From a virus, in the IMG/VR virus record IMGVR_UViG_3300046517_001911, positions 1 to 35,773 of that record: a DNA stretch of 35,773 bases. One strand, given 5' to 3'. The notes under the pieces were generated by a model. The model saw nothing but the letters and a program-made list of their open reading frames with translations, was not told the origin of the DNA and ran no database searches. The translations under genes and the position numbers were made by a program. How positions within the stretch are numbered: position 1 is the first letter of the stretch; each line of letters starts with the position of its first letter. Shown piece by piece: positions 7,946 through 13,806 of this stretch.

Positions 7946-8116
7946 ATGAGAATAGAAACAATATATCTTGTTGTAACATTTTATGTTTTAGAATCTAAAA
8001 TACATTATAAATCATTTGAATCACTTGACGAAGCAAAAACTTATGCAGATTCAAATAATCTGAATGGTTACATGGCATCAGGCGTAACAGACATAATTTT
8101 ATATAAAAACATTTAA
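7946..8116 (+). CDS. Hypothetical protein (56 aa)
   Basis: ATG 7946 follows AAGGAAGAAA. The protein starts with a beta-like hydrophobic stretch (IETIYLVVTFYVL), followed by HYKSFESLDEAKTYADSNN, a strand-helix pattern typical of small phage alpha/beta proteins. The stop is within the second copy of the short repeat. No family recognised. Confidence 0.6.
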   Translation: MRIETIYLVVTFYVLESKIHYKSFESLDEAKTYADSNNLNGYMASGVTDIILYKNI

Positions 8117-8129
8117 CACTAACACTTAA
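8113..8129 (+). repeat. Short direct repeat before a start codon, copy 2
   Basis: Second copy of TTAACACTAACACTTAA (first at about 7913). The first bases form the stop of the preceding gene, and the following GGACATTTAAC leads into ATG 8141. Confidence 0.55.
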
Positions 8130-8140
8130 GGACATTTAAC

Positions 8141-8437
8141 ATGATAGAAAGAAAATTACATGAAATTCAAACAGTTGAACAATTAATAGAACAATATAAA
8201 ATTAATAAAGCTAACATTAAACAATTAGAACAATATAATGAACTAGTTAAAAAGCAATTATTAGAACATTATTTAGATGAATCAGGAATTGTAAAAAATT
8301 CATCTGGTTTAACATTAGCTACATATAAACCTAGTATTAGAACAGTATTTCAAACGAAAAAGTTTGAATCAGAAAACAAAGAGCTTCATGAAAAATATTT
8401 AGATCTTATTGAAGTTAAAACATTTTTAGTTAAATAA
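8141..8437 (+). CDS. Small coiled-coil protein resembling YqaJ-associated phage proteins (98 aa)
   Basis: The first 50 residues form a charged helix suited to a coiled coil (EQLIEQYKINKANIKQLEQY). Then comes SGLTLATYKPSIRT and the ending KKFESENKELHEKYLDLIEV followed by KTFLVK. The ending FDSKxFKxxxPELYxxY...RxFLVK is familiar from small proteins encoded beside YqaJ/RecB-like exonucleases in recombination modules. No such exonuclease is adjacent here. Assignment is by memory of pattern and is tentative. Confidence 0.55.
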   Translation: MIERKLHEIQTVEQLIEQYKINKANIKQLEQYNELVKKQLLEHYLDESGIVKNSSGLTLATYKPSIRTVFQTKKFESENKELHEKYLDLIEVKTFLVK

Positions 8438-8451
8438 AAGGATAATTTCAA

Positions 8452-8676
8452 ATGACAGACAAATACGAAATTTCAGATAAAGAATTAGATATACTTAAGA
8501 CTTTACCAGCAGTAGAGTTATCTGAAGAAGGAAAAGATTTACTGGAGAAATTAAAAAAACCTAAATATTTAATTAAAGATTTTGAAGATTACATGATTAG
8601 CAAAGGTTTAAATCCGTATGCTCCATGGATGAAGGAAGATCATGAAAGATGTAAAAAAATTCTAGAAAATAAATAG
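8452..8676 (+). CDS. Hypothetical acidic/basic small protein (74 aa)
   Basis: Alternating charged helices (YEISDKELDILKTLPAVELS, then EEGKDLLEKLKKPKYLIKDF). Near the end it has a short SKGLNPYAPWMKEDHERCKK segment. No family recognised. It is the last gene of the rightward group, directly before the hairpin at 8686. Confidence 0.65.
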   Translation: MTDKYEISDKELDILKTLPAVELSEEGKDLLEKLKKPKYLIKDFEDYMISKGLNPYAPWMKEDHERCKKILENK

Positions 8677-8685
8677 TTTATAAAA

Positions 8686-8734
8686 TATAACAATCTTATT
8701 AGAAATGGTCGCAAAATCTAGTAAGATTGTTATA
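8686..8734. terminator. Long AT-rich hairpin between convergent transcripts
   Basis: Arms 8686-8703 and 8717-8734 pair over 18 bp with one G-T wobble (ATAACAATCTTA with TAAGATTGTTAT at the base) around a 13-base loop. It lies between the rightward group ending at 8676 and the leftward lysis group ending near 8758-8840. The position fits a bidirectional transcription end or mRNA-stabilising structure. There is no strong T-run, so intrinsic termination efficiency is uncertain. Confidence 0.6.
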
Positions 8735-8757
8735 ATAATTATAACTCATGTAAACTA

Positions 8758-8817
8758 TTACAGCATATGTACTTTTCTAAATTCATTAACTATTTCAGTC
8801 CAAATTTTAAACTTCAT
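8758..8817 (-). CDS. Possible micro-ORF downstream of holin (19 aa)
   Basis: ATG 8817 is preceded by GGAGTTTAAA at good spacing and encodes MKFKIWTEIVNEFRKVHML. It lies 23 bases after the holin stop at the end of the lysis transcript. The RBS is the only support; it is too short for similarity judgement. Confidence 0.3.
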   Translation of the reverse strand: MKFKIWTEIVNEFRKVHML

Positions 8818-8839
8818 TTTAAACTCCATTAATTACCAT

Positions 8840-9289
8840 CTATTTTTTAAAAATATTTAACTTAGGCAAACTATCACCCGAACCAAAATAAAACTTATAA
8901 ATCTGCCTAATATCCCAAACTATCATTACTAACATCACTATCAAAATTTGTTGCACTATTTGATTGGTTACGCATTCAATCGCATACATGTCAATTACAA
9001 TAGCAATCATAGCAATTATAGCAAGCAAAGGACGAGTAAACCTTAATGCTCCTGTCTCGTTATTAGATTGCTCTCTAGCTCCTTGTAGGTCTTTTAATTG
9101 AAGCTCAAGCTCTTTTAATTTCCTTTCTGCATCTGGATCATTCTTTATTGCATCGATTACTTTCGAAGGGTCGCTCATATCAATTCCTCCTAAGGTCTTA
9201 GATATTAAACTTCCAACGATTCCGCCAACAGGACCTCCAAGCATTGAACCAAGAAATGGTGATATTTTACTTATAATATCAATGATCAT
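8840..9289 (-). CDS. Holin, 3TM family (GTA-release type)
   Basis: A 149-residue protein. A Gly-rich hydrophobic segment at about residues 8-33 (GGPVGGIVGSLI), a charged helical linker (about 40-75), then two hydrophobic segments at about 86-104 and 108-127. The final stretch is polar and basic. This is the layout of the 3TM holin family first described for gene transfer agent release. It would accumulate in the inner membrane and open it to free the endolysin encoded upstream at 10248-10814. The gene overlaps the end of the preceding Cys-pair gene. Confidence 0.85.
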   Translation of the reverse strand: MIIDIISKISPFLGSMLGGPVGGIVGSLISKTLGGIDMSDPSKVIDAIKNDPDAERKLKELELQLKDLQGAREQSNNETGALRFTRPLLAIIAMIAIVIDMYAIECVTNQIVQQILIVMLVMIVWDIRQIYKFYFGSGDSLPKLNIFKK

Positions 9290-9530
9290 TGTTTATCTCC
9301 CAATAATTTCTTTTCAATAACTTCAAATTCAGCATCAATATAATCATCTTTTTTGATTTCACATTCACTAATGGAGTATTCCTTCTAAAGTTACGTCTTA
9401 AATCATTTAATTTCTTATACAATAAATCAATACATTTTCTACAAATATGATTTCCAAACGAATCATCATAGGGACAATCTCCTGTTGACATCACTTTATT
9501 ACACGCCGCACATTCACTTTCAGAACTCAT
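9279..9530 (-). CDS. Zinc-ribbon-like small protein (83 aa)
   Basis: CAACNKVMSTGDC followed by NHICRKCIDLLYKKL: two CxxC pairs about 20 residues apart suggest one structural zinc site in residues 7-33. The C-terminal half is basic and then hydrophobic (MIILMLNLKLLKRN), and it overlaps the holin start by 11 bases. The second half may have drifted; a frameshift relative to relatives cannot be excluded. Role unknown; it sits in the lysis cluster. Confidence 0.6.
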   Translation of the reverse strand: MSSESECAACNKVMSTGDCPYDDSFGNHICRKCIDLLYKKLNDLRRNFRRNTPLVNVKSKKMIILMLNLKLLKRNYWEINNDH

Positions 9531-9715
9531 TTTTTATCCCCCATAAACCATCCACTATAATCTCTAACTAATGGAAAATTATAATAATCATCTCTATTAA
9601 AAGGCATTGATGAGTCAATGTTAAACCATACTTCATCAGTAATATTTTCAAGGAACCATCTCCTATAAGAATTCCATGATTTTTTATTTTTGCGATGTTT
9701 TTTGTTTTTTAACAT
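9527..9715 (-). CDS. Hypothetical basic/aromatic protein (62 aa)
   Basis: A very basic N-terminus (KNKKHRKNKKSW) then aromatic-rich sequence (YRRWFLENITDEVWFNIDSS, RDYSGWFMGDKK). The stop overlaps the next start by 4 bases (ATGA). Not recognised. Confidence 0.55.
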   Translation of the reverse strand: MLKNKKHRKNKKSWNSYRRWFLENITDEVWFNIDSSMPFNRDDYYNFPLVRDYSGWFMGDKK

Positions 9716-9742
9716 TTAAATTCCCTATTTTTTAGTTAAATA

Positions 9743-10111
9743 TTAAAAATCCCCTTTAAAATAATCAGAACAATATTTTACTTCTAGATTTCTTAATTCT
9801 TTCAATATTTTTATTAAAATACAGGTATTAGGATAATTTAAGTAACCAAAGTTATCATAATAATTATTATTTCCTAACCATAAATGCCTAATACCATCAA
9901 AATAAGCATACCCATGAAATAAAGGTTCAACCATAATGTTATCTTCTTGATCCGATCCTACGATCTCACAAGAATAAAACATAAAACCTGACTTATCCGA
10001 ATAATCATCCTTTTTATAAAACAAAATAGCTTCTCCCATTTCTATTTTGTCCCAGTCATTAACATTTTTTCCGCAATCATGAATTAAATCTTTTAGATAA
10101 AGTTGTATCAT
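9743..10111 (-). CDS. Hypothetical protein (122 aa)
   Basis: A mixed alpha/beta protein with aromatic-rich strands (EAILFYKKDDYSDKSGFMFY, HGYAYFDGIRHLWLGNNNYY) and a C-terminal helix (CILIKILKELRNLEVKY). It looks like a small beta-barrel-type fold, but no family is recognised. Part of the leftward lysis transcript; ribosome-binding site is weak (GAGGATTAAAA). Confidence 0.6.
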   Translation of the reverse strand: MIQLYLKDLIHDCGKNVNDWDKIEMGEAILFYKKDDYSDKSGFMFYSCEIVGSDQEDNIMVEPLFHGYAYFDGIRHLWLGNNNYYDNFGYLNYPNTCILIKILKELRNLEVKYCSDYFKGDF

Positions 10112-10120
10112 TTTTAATCC

Positions 10121-10255
10121 TCAATTATTACAAAGGCATACAGTAATGCATGTATAACACTGTGTATCTCCTTCACTATCATAATGAATATCTGGATCAT
10201 TGCAGCAATCGTTAGTACATGGACAACCTTGATCATTTGTTATAATATCATCCAT
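10121..10255 (-). CDS. Cys-rich micro-protein (44 aa)
   Basis: Eight Cys in 44 residues (CPCTNDCC, then CYTCITVCLC). ATG 10255 follows GAGGAGAGCGT and overlaps the endolysin stop as ATGGATGA. There is no signal peptide. The spacing fits one or two zinc sites or a metal cluster more than secreted disulfides. Function unknown. Confidence 0.6.
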   Translation of the reverse strand: MDDIITNDQGCPCTNDCCNDPDIHYDSEGDTQCYTCITVCLCNN

Positions 10256-10814
10256 ACGCTCTCCTCAACCATCCATTAAGAAATTCTTTATTATTACCAT
10301 CAAGTGAAATTAATCTGTAATATCCTGCTCTTTCAGATCGCATTGAGTATAATAATTCCAAACCACAATTATGTCTTAATAAATAATTTATTAAAGTTAA
10401 AGTTTTTTCTCCTAAAATTCCATCATCGACTATTGCATCTTTTTTTCCAATCACTGCCCAACACGCTCTTTGAGTACATTTTATTGCAGGACTTATTCCC
10501 ATGTTAACAGCCATATCAAAAATATAATTGCAACAATCTTGATCATTAATATTATCAAATTTGCAATGCTCCCAAAATTCTCCACGATAAATTGCTTTCG
10601 CTTGTTCTTTAGTAAGACTAACTATATCTTCTGATTCTTCAGAGAAAATTCCATATGTTTTTAATTTTTCAACTGATATTGATTTTAAAAATCTAAGAGA
10701 AATTCCAAAATTTGTTATTCCTCCCGGATCATGCGGATTATTTACTAATCCTCCTTCATTACTTAAAACATATTCAACAGCAGAATCAAATTTAAGATCT
10801 GAATAAATAGACAT
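10248..10814 (-). CDS. Endolysin, glycoside hydrolase 108 family lysozyme
   Basis: A 188-residue protein with the GH108 signature near the start: SNEGGLVNNPHDPGGITNFG, with Glu20 in the EGG motif as expected catalytic acid. A second half resembling the family's peptidoglycan-binding domain has ERAGYYRLI and the ending NKEFLNGWLRRAYG. It would cleave the glycan strand of peptidoglycan at the end of infection. There is no signal peptide or SAR segment, so export should depend on the holin at 8840-9289. Start overlaps the nuclease stop. Confidence 0.92.
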   Translation of the reverse strand: MSIYSDLKFDSAVEYVLSNEGGLVNNPHDPGGITNFGISLRFLKSISVEKLKTYGIFSEESEDIVSLTKEQAKAIYRGEFWEHCKFDNINDQDCCNYIFDMAVNMGISPAIKCTQRACWAVIGKKDAIVDDGILGEKTLTLINYLLRHNCGLELLYSMRSERAGYYRLISLDGNNKEFLNGWLRRAYG

Positions 10815-11182
10815 TATATCTCATCCTTTAAATATTTATTAACAATATCCATAGCCTCTTCCCATCCGTAAGAAAATGTAGCGTAATAACCAGTTTTAAT
10901 CAATTTTTCTATGAATTCTATTTGTTCAATTTTTTGTTTTCTGTTTTTTTCTTTTTTAGTCTTCATTTCAATGAATAACCCATGCCAATGTTTATTAGGT
11001 AACAAAATTTGATAATCTGGCAATCCTTTTGACAATCCAATATCCTTTAATAATTTTCCTAATATAAAACTTCTTTTACCTTCATTAACATGTTTTATGA
11101 CCAATCCTTTTAATTTTGATTGATATTGAGTCCATGTGTAAAATGCTAAACAATCTTTATATTCTGGTGGATTTCTTATCAT
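10814..11182 (-). CDS. VRR-NUC domain nuclease
   Basis: A 122-residue stand-alone VRR-NUC domain of the PD-(D/E)xK superfamily. Visible core: GLSKGLPDYQILLP (catalytic Asp in the PDYQ element), then LFIEMKTKKEK (the E-x-K pair), Q..FIEKLIKTGYYATFSYGWEEA. Such small nucleases are common in phages and process DNA ends or Holliday junctions. It could act in recombination with the annealing protein at 15350-16147 or in genome maturation. Placed here directly upstream of the endolysin with a one-base overlap. Confidence 0.9.
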   Translation of the reverse strand: MIRNPPEYKDCLAFYTWTQYQSKLKGLVIKHVNEGKRSFILGKLLKDIGLSKGLPDYQILLPNKHWHGLFIEMKTKKEKNRKQKIEQIEFIEKLIKTGYYATFSYGWEEAMDIVNKYLKDEI

Positions 11183-11183
11183 T

Positions 11184-11321
11184 TTAAAAAATAATAAAAT
11201 AAAGTGAATGAAATATTACGCCAATTAAAATACCCTCGATAAAACTAGGCCAACACATTGTTTCCATCATATAAGAAATACGATCAAAAACAGTATTGAT
11301 AAAAAATTTTACATTATTCAT
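11184..11321 (-). CDS. Small single-pass membrane protein (45 aa)
   Basis: ATG 11321 follows GGAGAGTTAATT. The C-terminal half (FIEGILIGVIFHSLYFIIF) is one hydrophobic membrane segment; the N-terminal half is amphipathic (NNVKFFINTVFDRIS). It is the first gene of the lysis transcript. It might be a pinholin-like or antiholin-like protein, or unrelated; the size alone does not decide. Confidence 0.65.
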   Translation of the reverse strand: MNNVKFFINTVFDRISYMMETMCWPSFIEGILIGVIFHSLYFIIF

Positions 11322-11334
11322 AATTAACTCTCCA

Positions 11335-11363
11335 TTGATAATATCATTATAACATGGTATTAT
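11335..11363 (+). promoter_or_regulatory. Rightward sigma-70-like promoter with overlapping leftward promoter
   Basis: TTGATA (11335-11340), 17-base spacer, TATTAT (11358-11363), serving the gene at 11399. On the other strand a perfect TATAAT lies at 11351-11346 with a poorer TTTCAT-like -35, placing a start at about 11339 ahead of the membrane gene at 11321. TGATAATATCA (11336-11346) is an exact palindrome around one base and resembles the palindromes at 7645, 13797 and 14034. Confidence 0.7.
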
Positions 11364-11398
11364 GATAAATGAAATACATTAATCAACAGGAGAATTAA

Positions 11399-11545
11399 AT
11401 GTCTAAATCTGTAGAATATATTACCAAGAAAGAATTTAATGAACACAAAAAAGAAGTAAGCAAAATGATTAAGGAAGCTGTAAAAGAAGTTAAAAAATGG
11501 GATGTTAAGCAAGATAAAAAATTAATCAGCAAAAAATCTAAATAA
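11399..11545 (+). CDS. Lys-rich small protein (48 aa)
   Basis: ATG 11399 follows ACAGGAGAATTAA. About one third of the residues are Lys, and a helix with KEVSKMIKEAVKEVKKWDVK dominates. It is a single-gene transcript between a good promoter and a hairpin with a T-run. A charged amphipathic peptide of this kind could bind nucleic acid or a host protein, but no family is recognised. Confidence 0.65.
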   Translation: MSKSVEYITKKEFNEHKKEVSKMIKEAVKEVKKWDVKQDKKLISKKSK

Positions 11546-11557
11546 TATTTATTTAAC

Positions 11558-11593
11558 CCGTTTAGAATAAAAATTGTTCTTTACGGATTTTTT
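11558..11593 (+). terminator. Probable rightward terminator
   Basis: CCGTTTAGAA (11558-11567) pairs with TTCTTTACGG (11577-11586) with two central mismatches, followed by A and six T. Suits the end of the single-gene transcript that stops at 11545. Confidence 0.6.
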
Positions 11594-11631
11594 ATTTACT
11601 AAAACCTATTTAAAAGACTTATAAGGCATTT

Positions 11632-11690
11632 TTGATATATACCCTTTAGGGTAAGGTGGGTATCACTACAAAATCGTCTCATGATACCCA
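11632..11690. promoter_or_regulatory. Cluster of TACCC/GGGTA inverted repeats downstream of the replication genes
   Basis: Four TACCC/GGGTA elements occur in about 55 bases: TACCCTTTAGGGTA (near 11640-11653) and TGGGTATCA (11657-11665) paired with TGATACCCA (11682-11690), a 9-bp stem with 16-base loop. No T-run follows leftward. They could end the leftward replication transcript or form a replication origin or protein-binding region. The stretch 11546-11699 has no gene. Confidence 0.45.
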
Positions 11691-11699
11691 TATATCGTT

Positions 11700-12221
11700 T
11701 TAAGTTAACATTAAATTTACATCCTTAGATGATTTATCTAAATTTTCTTTCTTAAGAAGATTAACATTGTCATTTTCTAATGATTTGTATTTTTTGTATC
11801 TTAATTTTCTAATATTAATCATTTCTTCATCATGATGGTGTTTGAATTTCTTAATCAACTCTATTTCTTTTTCGCTACGTACAGCCCAACTTCCAATTTT
11901 ATCGTAAATAGTTTTCACGAGAGGATTATTGAAATCACCTCGTATTGCAAGTCTCATGCATTCTTCAGCGTCAGGAACATTTAAAGACCGTTCGCAGATC
12001 TTTATAAACTCTGCAAGAGATGGAGGCCAATCAAGATTTAGTTTGCAATGGTCAATTGCTTCTTTCAGAACATTTAATTCAAATGACGCAATACCATCGC
12101 TCCAATCCTCAATCCACATTTGAATAAATTTTTCATTTGTGAATCGGCTCGTATGTTTATCTCCCCAAATAATACAGAACCTCAAGTGCAATCGTTTGGC
12201 AACTTCAATAGCATTAATCAT
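11700..12221 (-). CDS. Probable replication protein, helicase-loader-like (lambda P type)
   Basis: A 173-residue protein. The N-terminal part has INAIEVAKRLHLRFCIIWGD followed by a helical region with FELNVLKEAIDHCKLNLDWP and PSLAEFIKICE. The motif W(P)PSLAEF..IC and the gene's place directly after the initiator-like gene are typical of phage P-like loaders that recruit host DnaB. The C-terminus is basic and helical (HHHDEEMINIRKLRYKKYKS). Starts with a 4-base overlap with the upstream gene. The loader role is inferred from order and length; lambda P is 233 residues. Confidence 0.6.
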   Translation of the reverse strand: MINAIEVAKRLHLRFCIIWGDKHTSRFTNEKFIQMWIEDWSDGIASFELNVLKEAIDHCKLNLDWPPSLAEFIKICERSLNVPDAEECMRLAIRGDFNNPLVKTIYDKIGSWAVRSEKEIELIKKFKHHHDEEMINIRKLRYKKYKSLENDNVNLLKKENLDKSSKDVNLMLT

Positions 12222-13021
12222 AATAATCCTTCCTTTTTAAAAAAATTAGTAATCACGTCCCGTCCAACTTTTGAATCACTTTTTGAATTAAAATATTTTT
12301 GATGTTTTGTTAAATCGTCAGTCCATCTCTCCCCATTCAGAAATGTTGTTGGCAATGGTATGTATTTTATATCCTGAGTCCTCCATTCGTTCTCCAATCG
12401 TTTCATCAAGTGAGATTCAATCTCATCAATTTTTTCGTCTAGGTTATTTTTTACCCAAACCTTCAATGTTCCTTTTTTGTTCTGTTTACGTGGGTATAAA
12501 TTCCAAAACCGTTCGAATTTCTCGTGTTCATCGTCAGATGAACAATATCTTTTATCTTTTATATTTTTAATATCTTTTATATTTAATAATCTATTATATA
12601 TATGGTCCTGGTTTACCGGTTCTGGATTTTCAGGAAGCGGTTCATCAGGAAATGGGGTGTTTTTTGTTAAAAAATTATCAGATTCTAAGCAGGATAAGAA
12701 TTCTTGTCCATTTTTTACATAATAAGTGGTACTTAAGTAACGTTGAGACTCATCTTTTTCCTGTATTCTTTCAATAAGCTTTAATTCAATCAATTTATTT
12801 AAAATTGCATAAGCTTTATCCTTTCCAAATCCAAATTGTATTCTTAATTGAGCAATGCTTAACTTCCATTCTTCAGGTCTACTCTGAAGACTAACCCACA
12901 TTGCTAAACAACATGGATCAATGTTTGATTGCAAAACTTTAGTCAGTATTTGCGTATATGGAACAAAATCTTTCTTTAAATTTCCATTTTCGAATTGCGG
13001 TTTGTACTTGTTTACTGTCAT
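12218..13021 (-). CDS. Replication initiator-like protein with winged-helix N-terminus
   Basis: A 267-residue protein. Residues about 20-100 form a winged helix (LAMWVSLQSRPEEWKLSIAQ, then FGFGKDKAYAILNKL, LIERI). A linker rich in Pro, Glu and Asn follows. The C-terminal domain starts EKFERFWNLYPRKQNKKG and ends with YIPLPTTFLNGERWTDD, a pair common in phage replication proteins of the lambda O/DnaT-like sort. It would bind the origin and work with the loader encoded after it. Origin iterons, often inside such a gene, were not seen clearly. RBS is AAGGAG, 12 bases ahead. Confidence 0.75.
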   Translation of the reverse strand: MTVNKYKPQFENGNLKKDFVPYTQILTKVLQSNIDPCCLAMWVSLQSRPEEWKLSIAQLRIQFGFGKDKAYAILNKLIELKLIERIQEKDESQRYLSTTYYVKNGQEFLSCLESDNFLTKNTPFPDEPLPENPEPVNQDHIYNRLLNIKDIKNIKDKRYCSSDDEHEKFERFWNLYPRKQNKKGTLKVWVKNNLDEKIDEIESHLMKRLENEWRTQDIKYIPLPTTFLNGERWTDDLTKHQKYFNSKSDSKVGRDVITNFFKKEGLL

Positions 13022-13068
13022 AATAGATACTCCTTACGAGTGTTAAATTTAGATAGTCCTATATCTTA

Positions 13069-13102
13069 ATCGTGTCCTATCCGTGGGACACGATATTTTT
13101 TT
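13069..13102 (+). terminator. Palindrome with T-run: terminator or operator
   Basis: ATCGTGTCC (13069-13077) pairs exactly with GGACACGAT (13086-13094) around 8 bases, then A and seven T on the + strand. As RNA it is a good rightward terminator. As DNA it is a 26-bp dyad about 50 bases upstream of the replication genes and could be an operator for their leftward promoter. Which role applies cannot be decided from sequence. Confidence 0.6.
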
Positions 13103-13167
13103 ATCTCTGTAATAATTAAATGAAATTTCACGAATTGTATTGCGATTGATAAAAATAAAAGATAAAA

Positions 13168-13254
13168 TGAATTCTCAATATCCATCTAATATCCTTAAGT
13201 CCTTATGTGCACTTAGTCCAAGTGATTGCCTATTTCTTAAATAGGCTTTTTTTT
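13168..13254 (+). ncRNA. Candidate small antisense RNA ending at a strong terminator
   Basis: The terminator is clear: GCCTATTT (13228-13235), loop CTT, AAATAGGC (13239-13246), then eight T. No rightward gene precedes it. A second small hairpin, CACTT/AAGTG, lies just upstream (about 13210-13224). A TTGCGA/ATAAAA-like promoter near 13140-13166 would give an RNA of about 85 bases antisense to the leader of the leftward replication operon, in the manner of lambda OOP. The start is a guess. Confidence 0.45.
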
Positions 13255-13264
13255 ATTAAATAAC

Positions 13265-13483
13265 TTAATTTTTTATTTTATAAAAAGTATCTGTCATTGG
13301 ATTATATTCCATTTTCTTATTCCATTCATAATGATCATTACATCTAAAACACATTTGATGTGCTTCCTCCTTGGTATAAGATTCTTTAGTTAGCCAATGG
13401 CGCTCAGGATATTGTTCTTTATCTGATTCATGTCTTATTTCTGAACCCAAACCCATACAAGTTAATAAACTGTTATTTTTCAT
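13265..13483 (-). CDS. Hypothetical small protein with CxxC (72 aa)
   Basis: Residues: LLTCMGLGSEI, then KEEAHQMCFRCNDHYEWNKK. A single CxxC with nearby His could bind zinc as a dimer or with Cys9. It starts a short distance after the tRNA-Tyr gene and is read with the tRNAs toward the replication genes. Not recognised; RBS AAGGATATTTT. Confidence 0.6.
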   Translation of the reverse strand: MKNNSLLTCMGLGSEIRHESDKEQYPERHWLTKESYTKEEAHQMCFRCNDHYEWNKKMEYNPMTDTFYKIKN

Positions 13484-13507
13484 AAAATATCCTTATTGTA
13501 ATATATT

Positions 13508-13589
13508 TGGAAAGGGATAGATTCGAACTATCGTGCCTTTTGGGAACAGATTTACAGTCTGCCGGTTTCAGCCACTCACCCACCTTTCC
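13508..13589 (-). tRNA. tRNA-Tyr (anticodon GTA)
   Basis: An 82-base tRNA with long variable arm, as expected for bacterial tRNA-Tyr. Acceptor GGAAAGG/CCTTTCC (13583-13589 and 13509-13515) pairs fully. The anticodon arm is GCAGA-CTGTAAA-TCTGT with GTA, and the T-arm is GATAG-TTCGAAT-CTATC. The discriminator is A and no full CCA is encoded, so the host enzyme must add it. It lies in a leftward transcript that continues into the replication genes. Confidence 0.93.
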
Positions 13590-13597
13590 ATAAACTT

Positions 13598-13653
13598 TGG
13601 GGATTTAGGTGGAATCGAACCACCACAGAGCCTAGATGTCTCCAAGTCATCCC
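13598..13653 (-). tRNA. Truncated tRNA-like unit lacking a D-arm
   Basis: Read leftward it starts GGGAT right after the spacer AGTTTAT and ends ATCCCCA. A perfect T-arm GGTGG-TTCGATT-CCACC (13608-13624) is present. An anticodon-arm-like GATGA-CTTGGAG-ACATC (loop with TGG, a proline-type anticodon) has one mismatch. No D-arm exists, and only five acceptor pairs (GGGAT/ATCCC) form. It is either a decayed tRNA or a deliberate tRNA mimic. Confidence 0.45.
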
Positions 13654-13659
13654 ATAAAC

Positions 13660-13767
13660 TGGCGGAAAATGTAGTTAGACTTCTTCACAGGCTTCTATGC
13701 ACATACACTAAACCGAATTGCCTGCTTTACATCTGATGTGGTATGTGTATCACAATCTACATTTCCC
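13660..13767 (-). ncRNA. Candidate 108-base structured RNA with CCA end and pseudoknot
   Basis: Ends pair over 11 bp: GGGAAATGTAG with CTACATTTTCC, one G-T, followed by GCCA. Inside, CACATAC pairs with GTATGTG (7 bp), and CAGGC, lying between those arms, pairs with GCCTG beyond them (5 bp): an H-type pseudoknot. A small ACAT-CAG-ATGT hairpin sits between. It is flanked by the same AGTTTAT spacer that precedes the other two tRNA-like units. It does not fit canonical tRNA, having no T-loop. Confidence 0.45.
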
Positions 13768-13777
13768 ATAAACTTAA

Positions 13778-13806
13778 TTGATATCATAAACAATAAATGA
13801 TATCAT
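13778..13806 (+). promoter_or_regulatory. Rightward early promoter with tandem operator-like palindromes
   Basis: TTGATA (13778-13783), 17 bases, TATCAT (13801-13806), reading toward the RHH gene at 13851. ATGATATCAT at 13797-13806 is a perfect 10-bp palindrome on the -10 element; TTGATATCAT at 13778-13787 (one mismatch) sits 19 bases away on the -35. Confidence 0.75.

Larger units (their letters stand above)
13022..13264. other. Intergenic leader of replication genes with two rightward-oriented hairpins
   Basis: No protein gene is visible in these 243 bases. They hold the leader of the leftward replication genes, a GC-rich palindrome with T-run (13069-13102) and a strong rightward terminator (13228-13254). 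The repeated GTCCTAT occurs at 13056 and 13074. Confidence 0.6.

Noticed and set aside
7946-8437. Integrase, excisionase or CI-like repressor in the small rightward group
   Set aside because: None of the proteins shows an HTH, tyrosine or serine recombinase signature, and no att-like repeat was found.
13598-13767. A tmRNA or an intron-split tRNA spanning the whole region
   Set aside because: No tag-coding frame, far too short for tmRNA, no group I intron core, and no 5' strand complementary to the TAAATCC acceptor strand was found in the region.
13721-13767. Hammerhead ribozyme, because CTGATG appears on the + strand
   Set aside because: The core lacks the following A and the GAAA and three-stem arrangement.
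13598-13770. Attachment site at the tRNA genes
   Set aside because: No integrase gene is present, and tRNA-Tyr is complete and internal to an operon.
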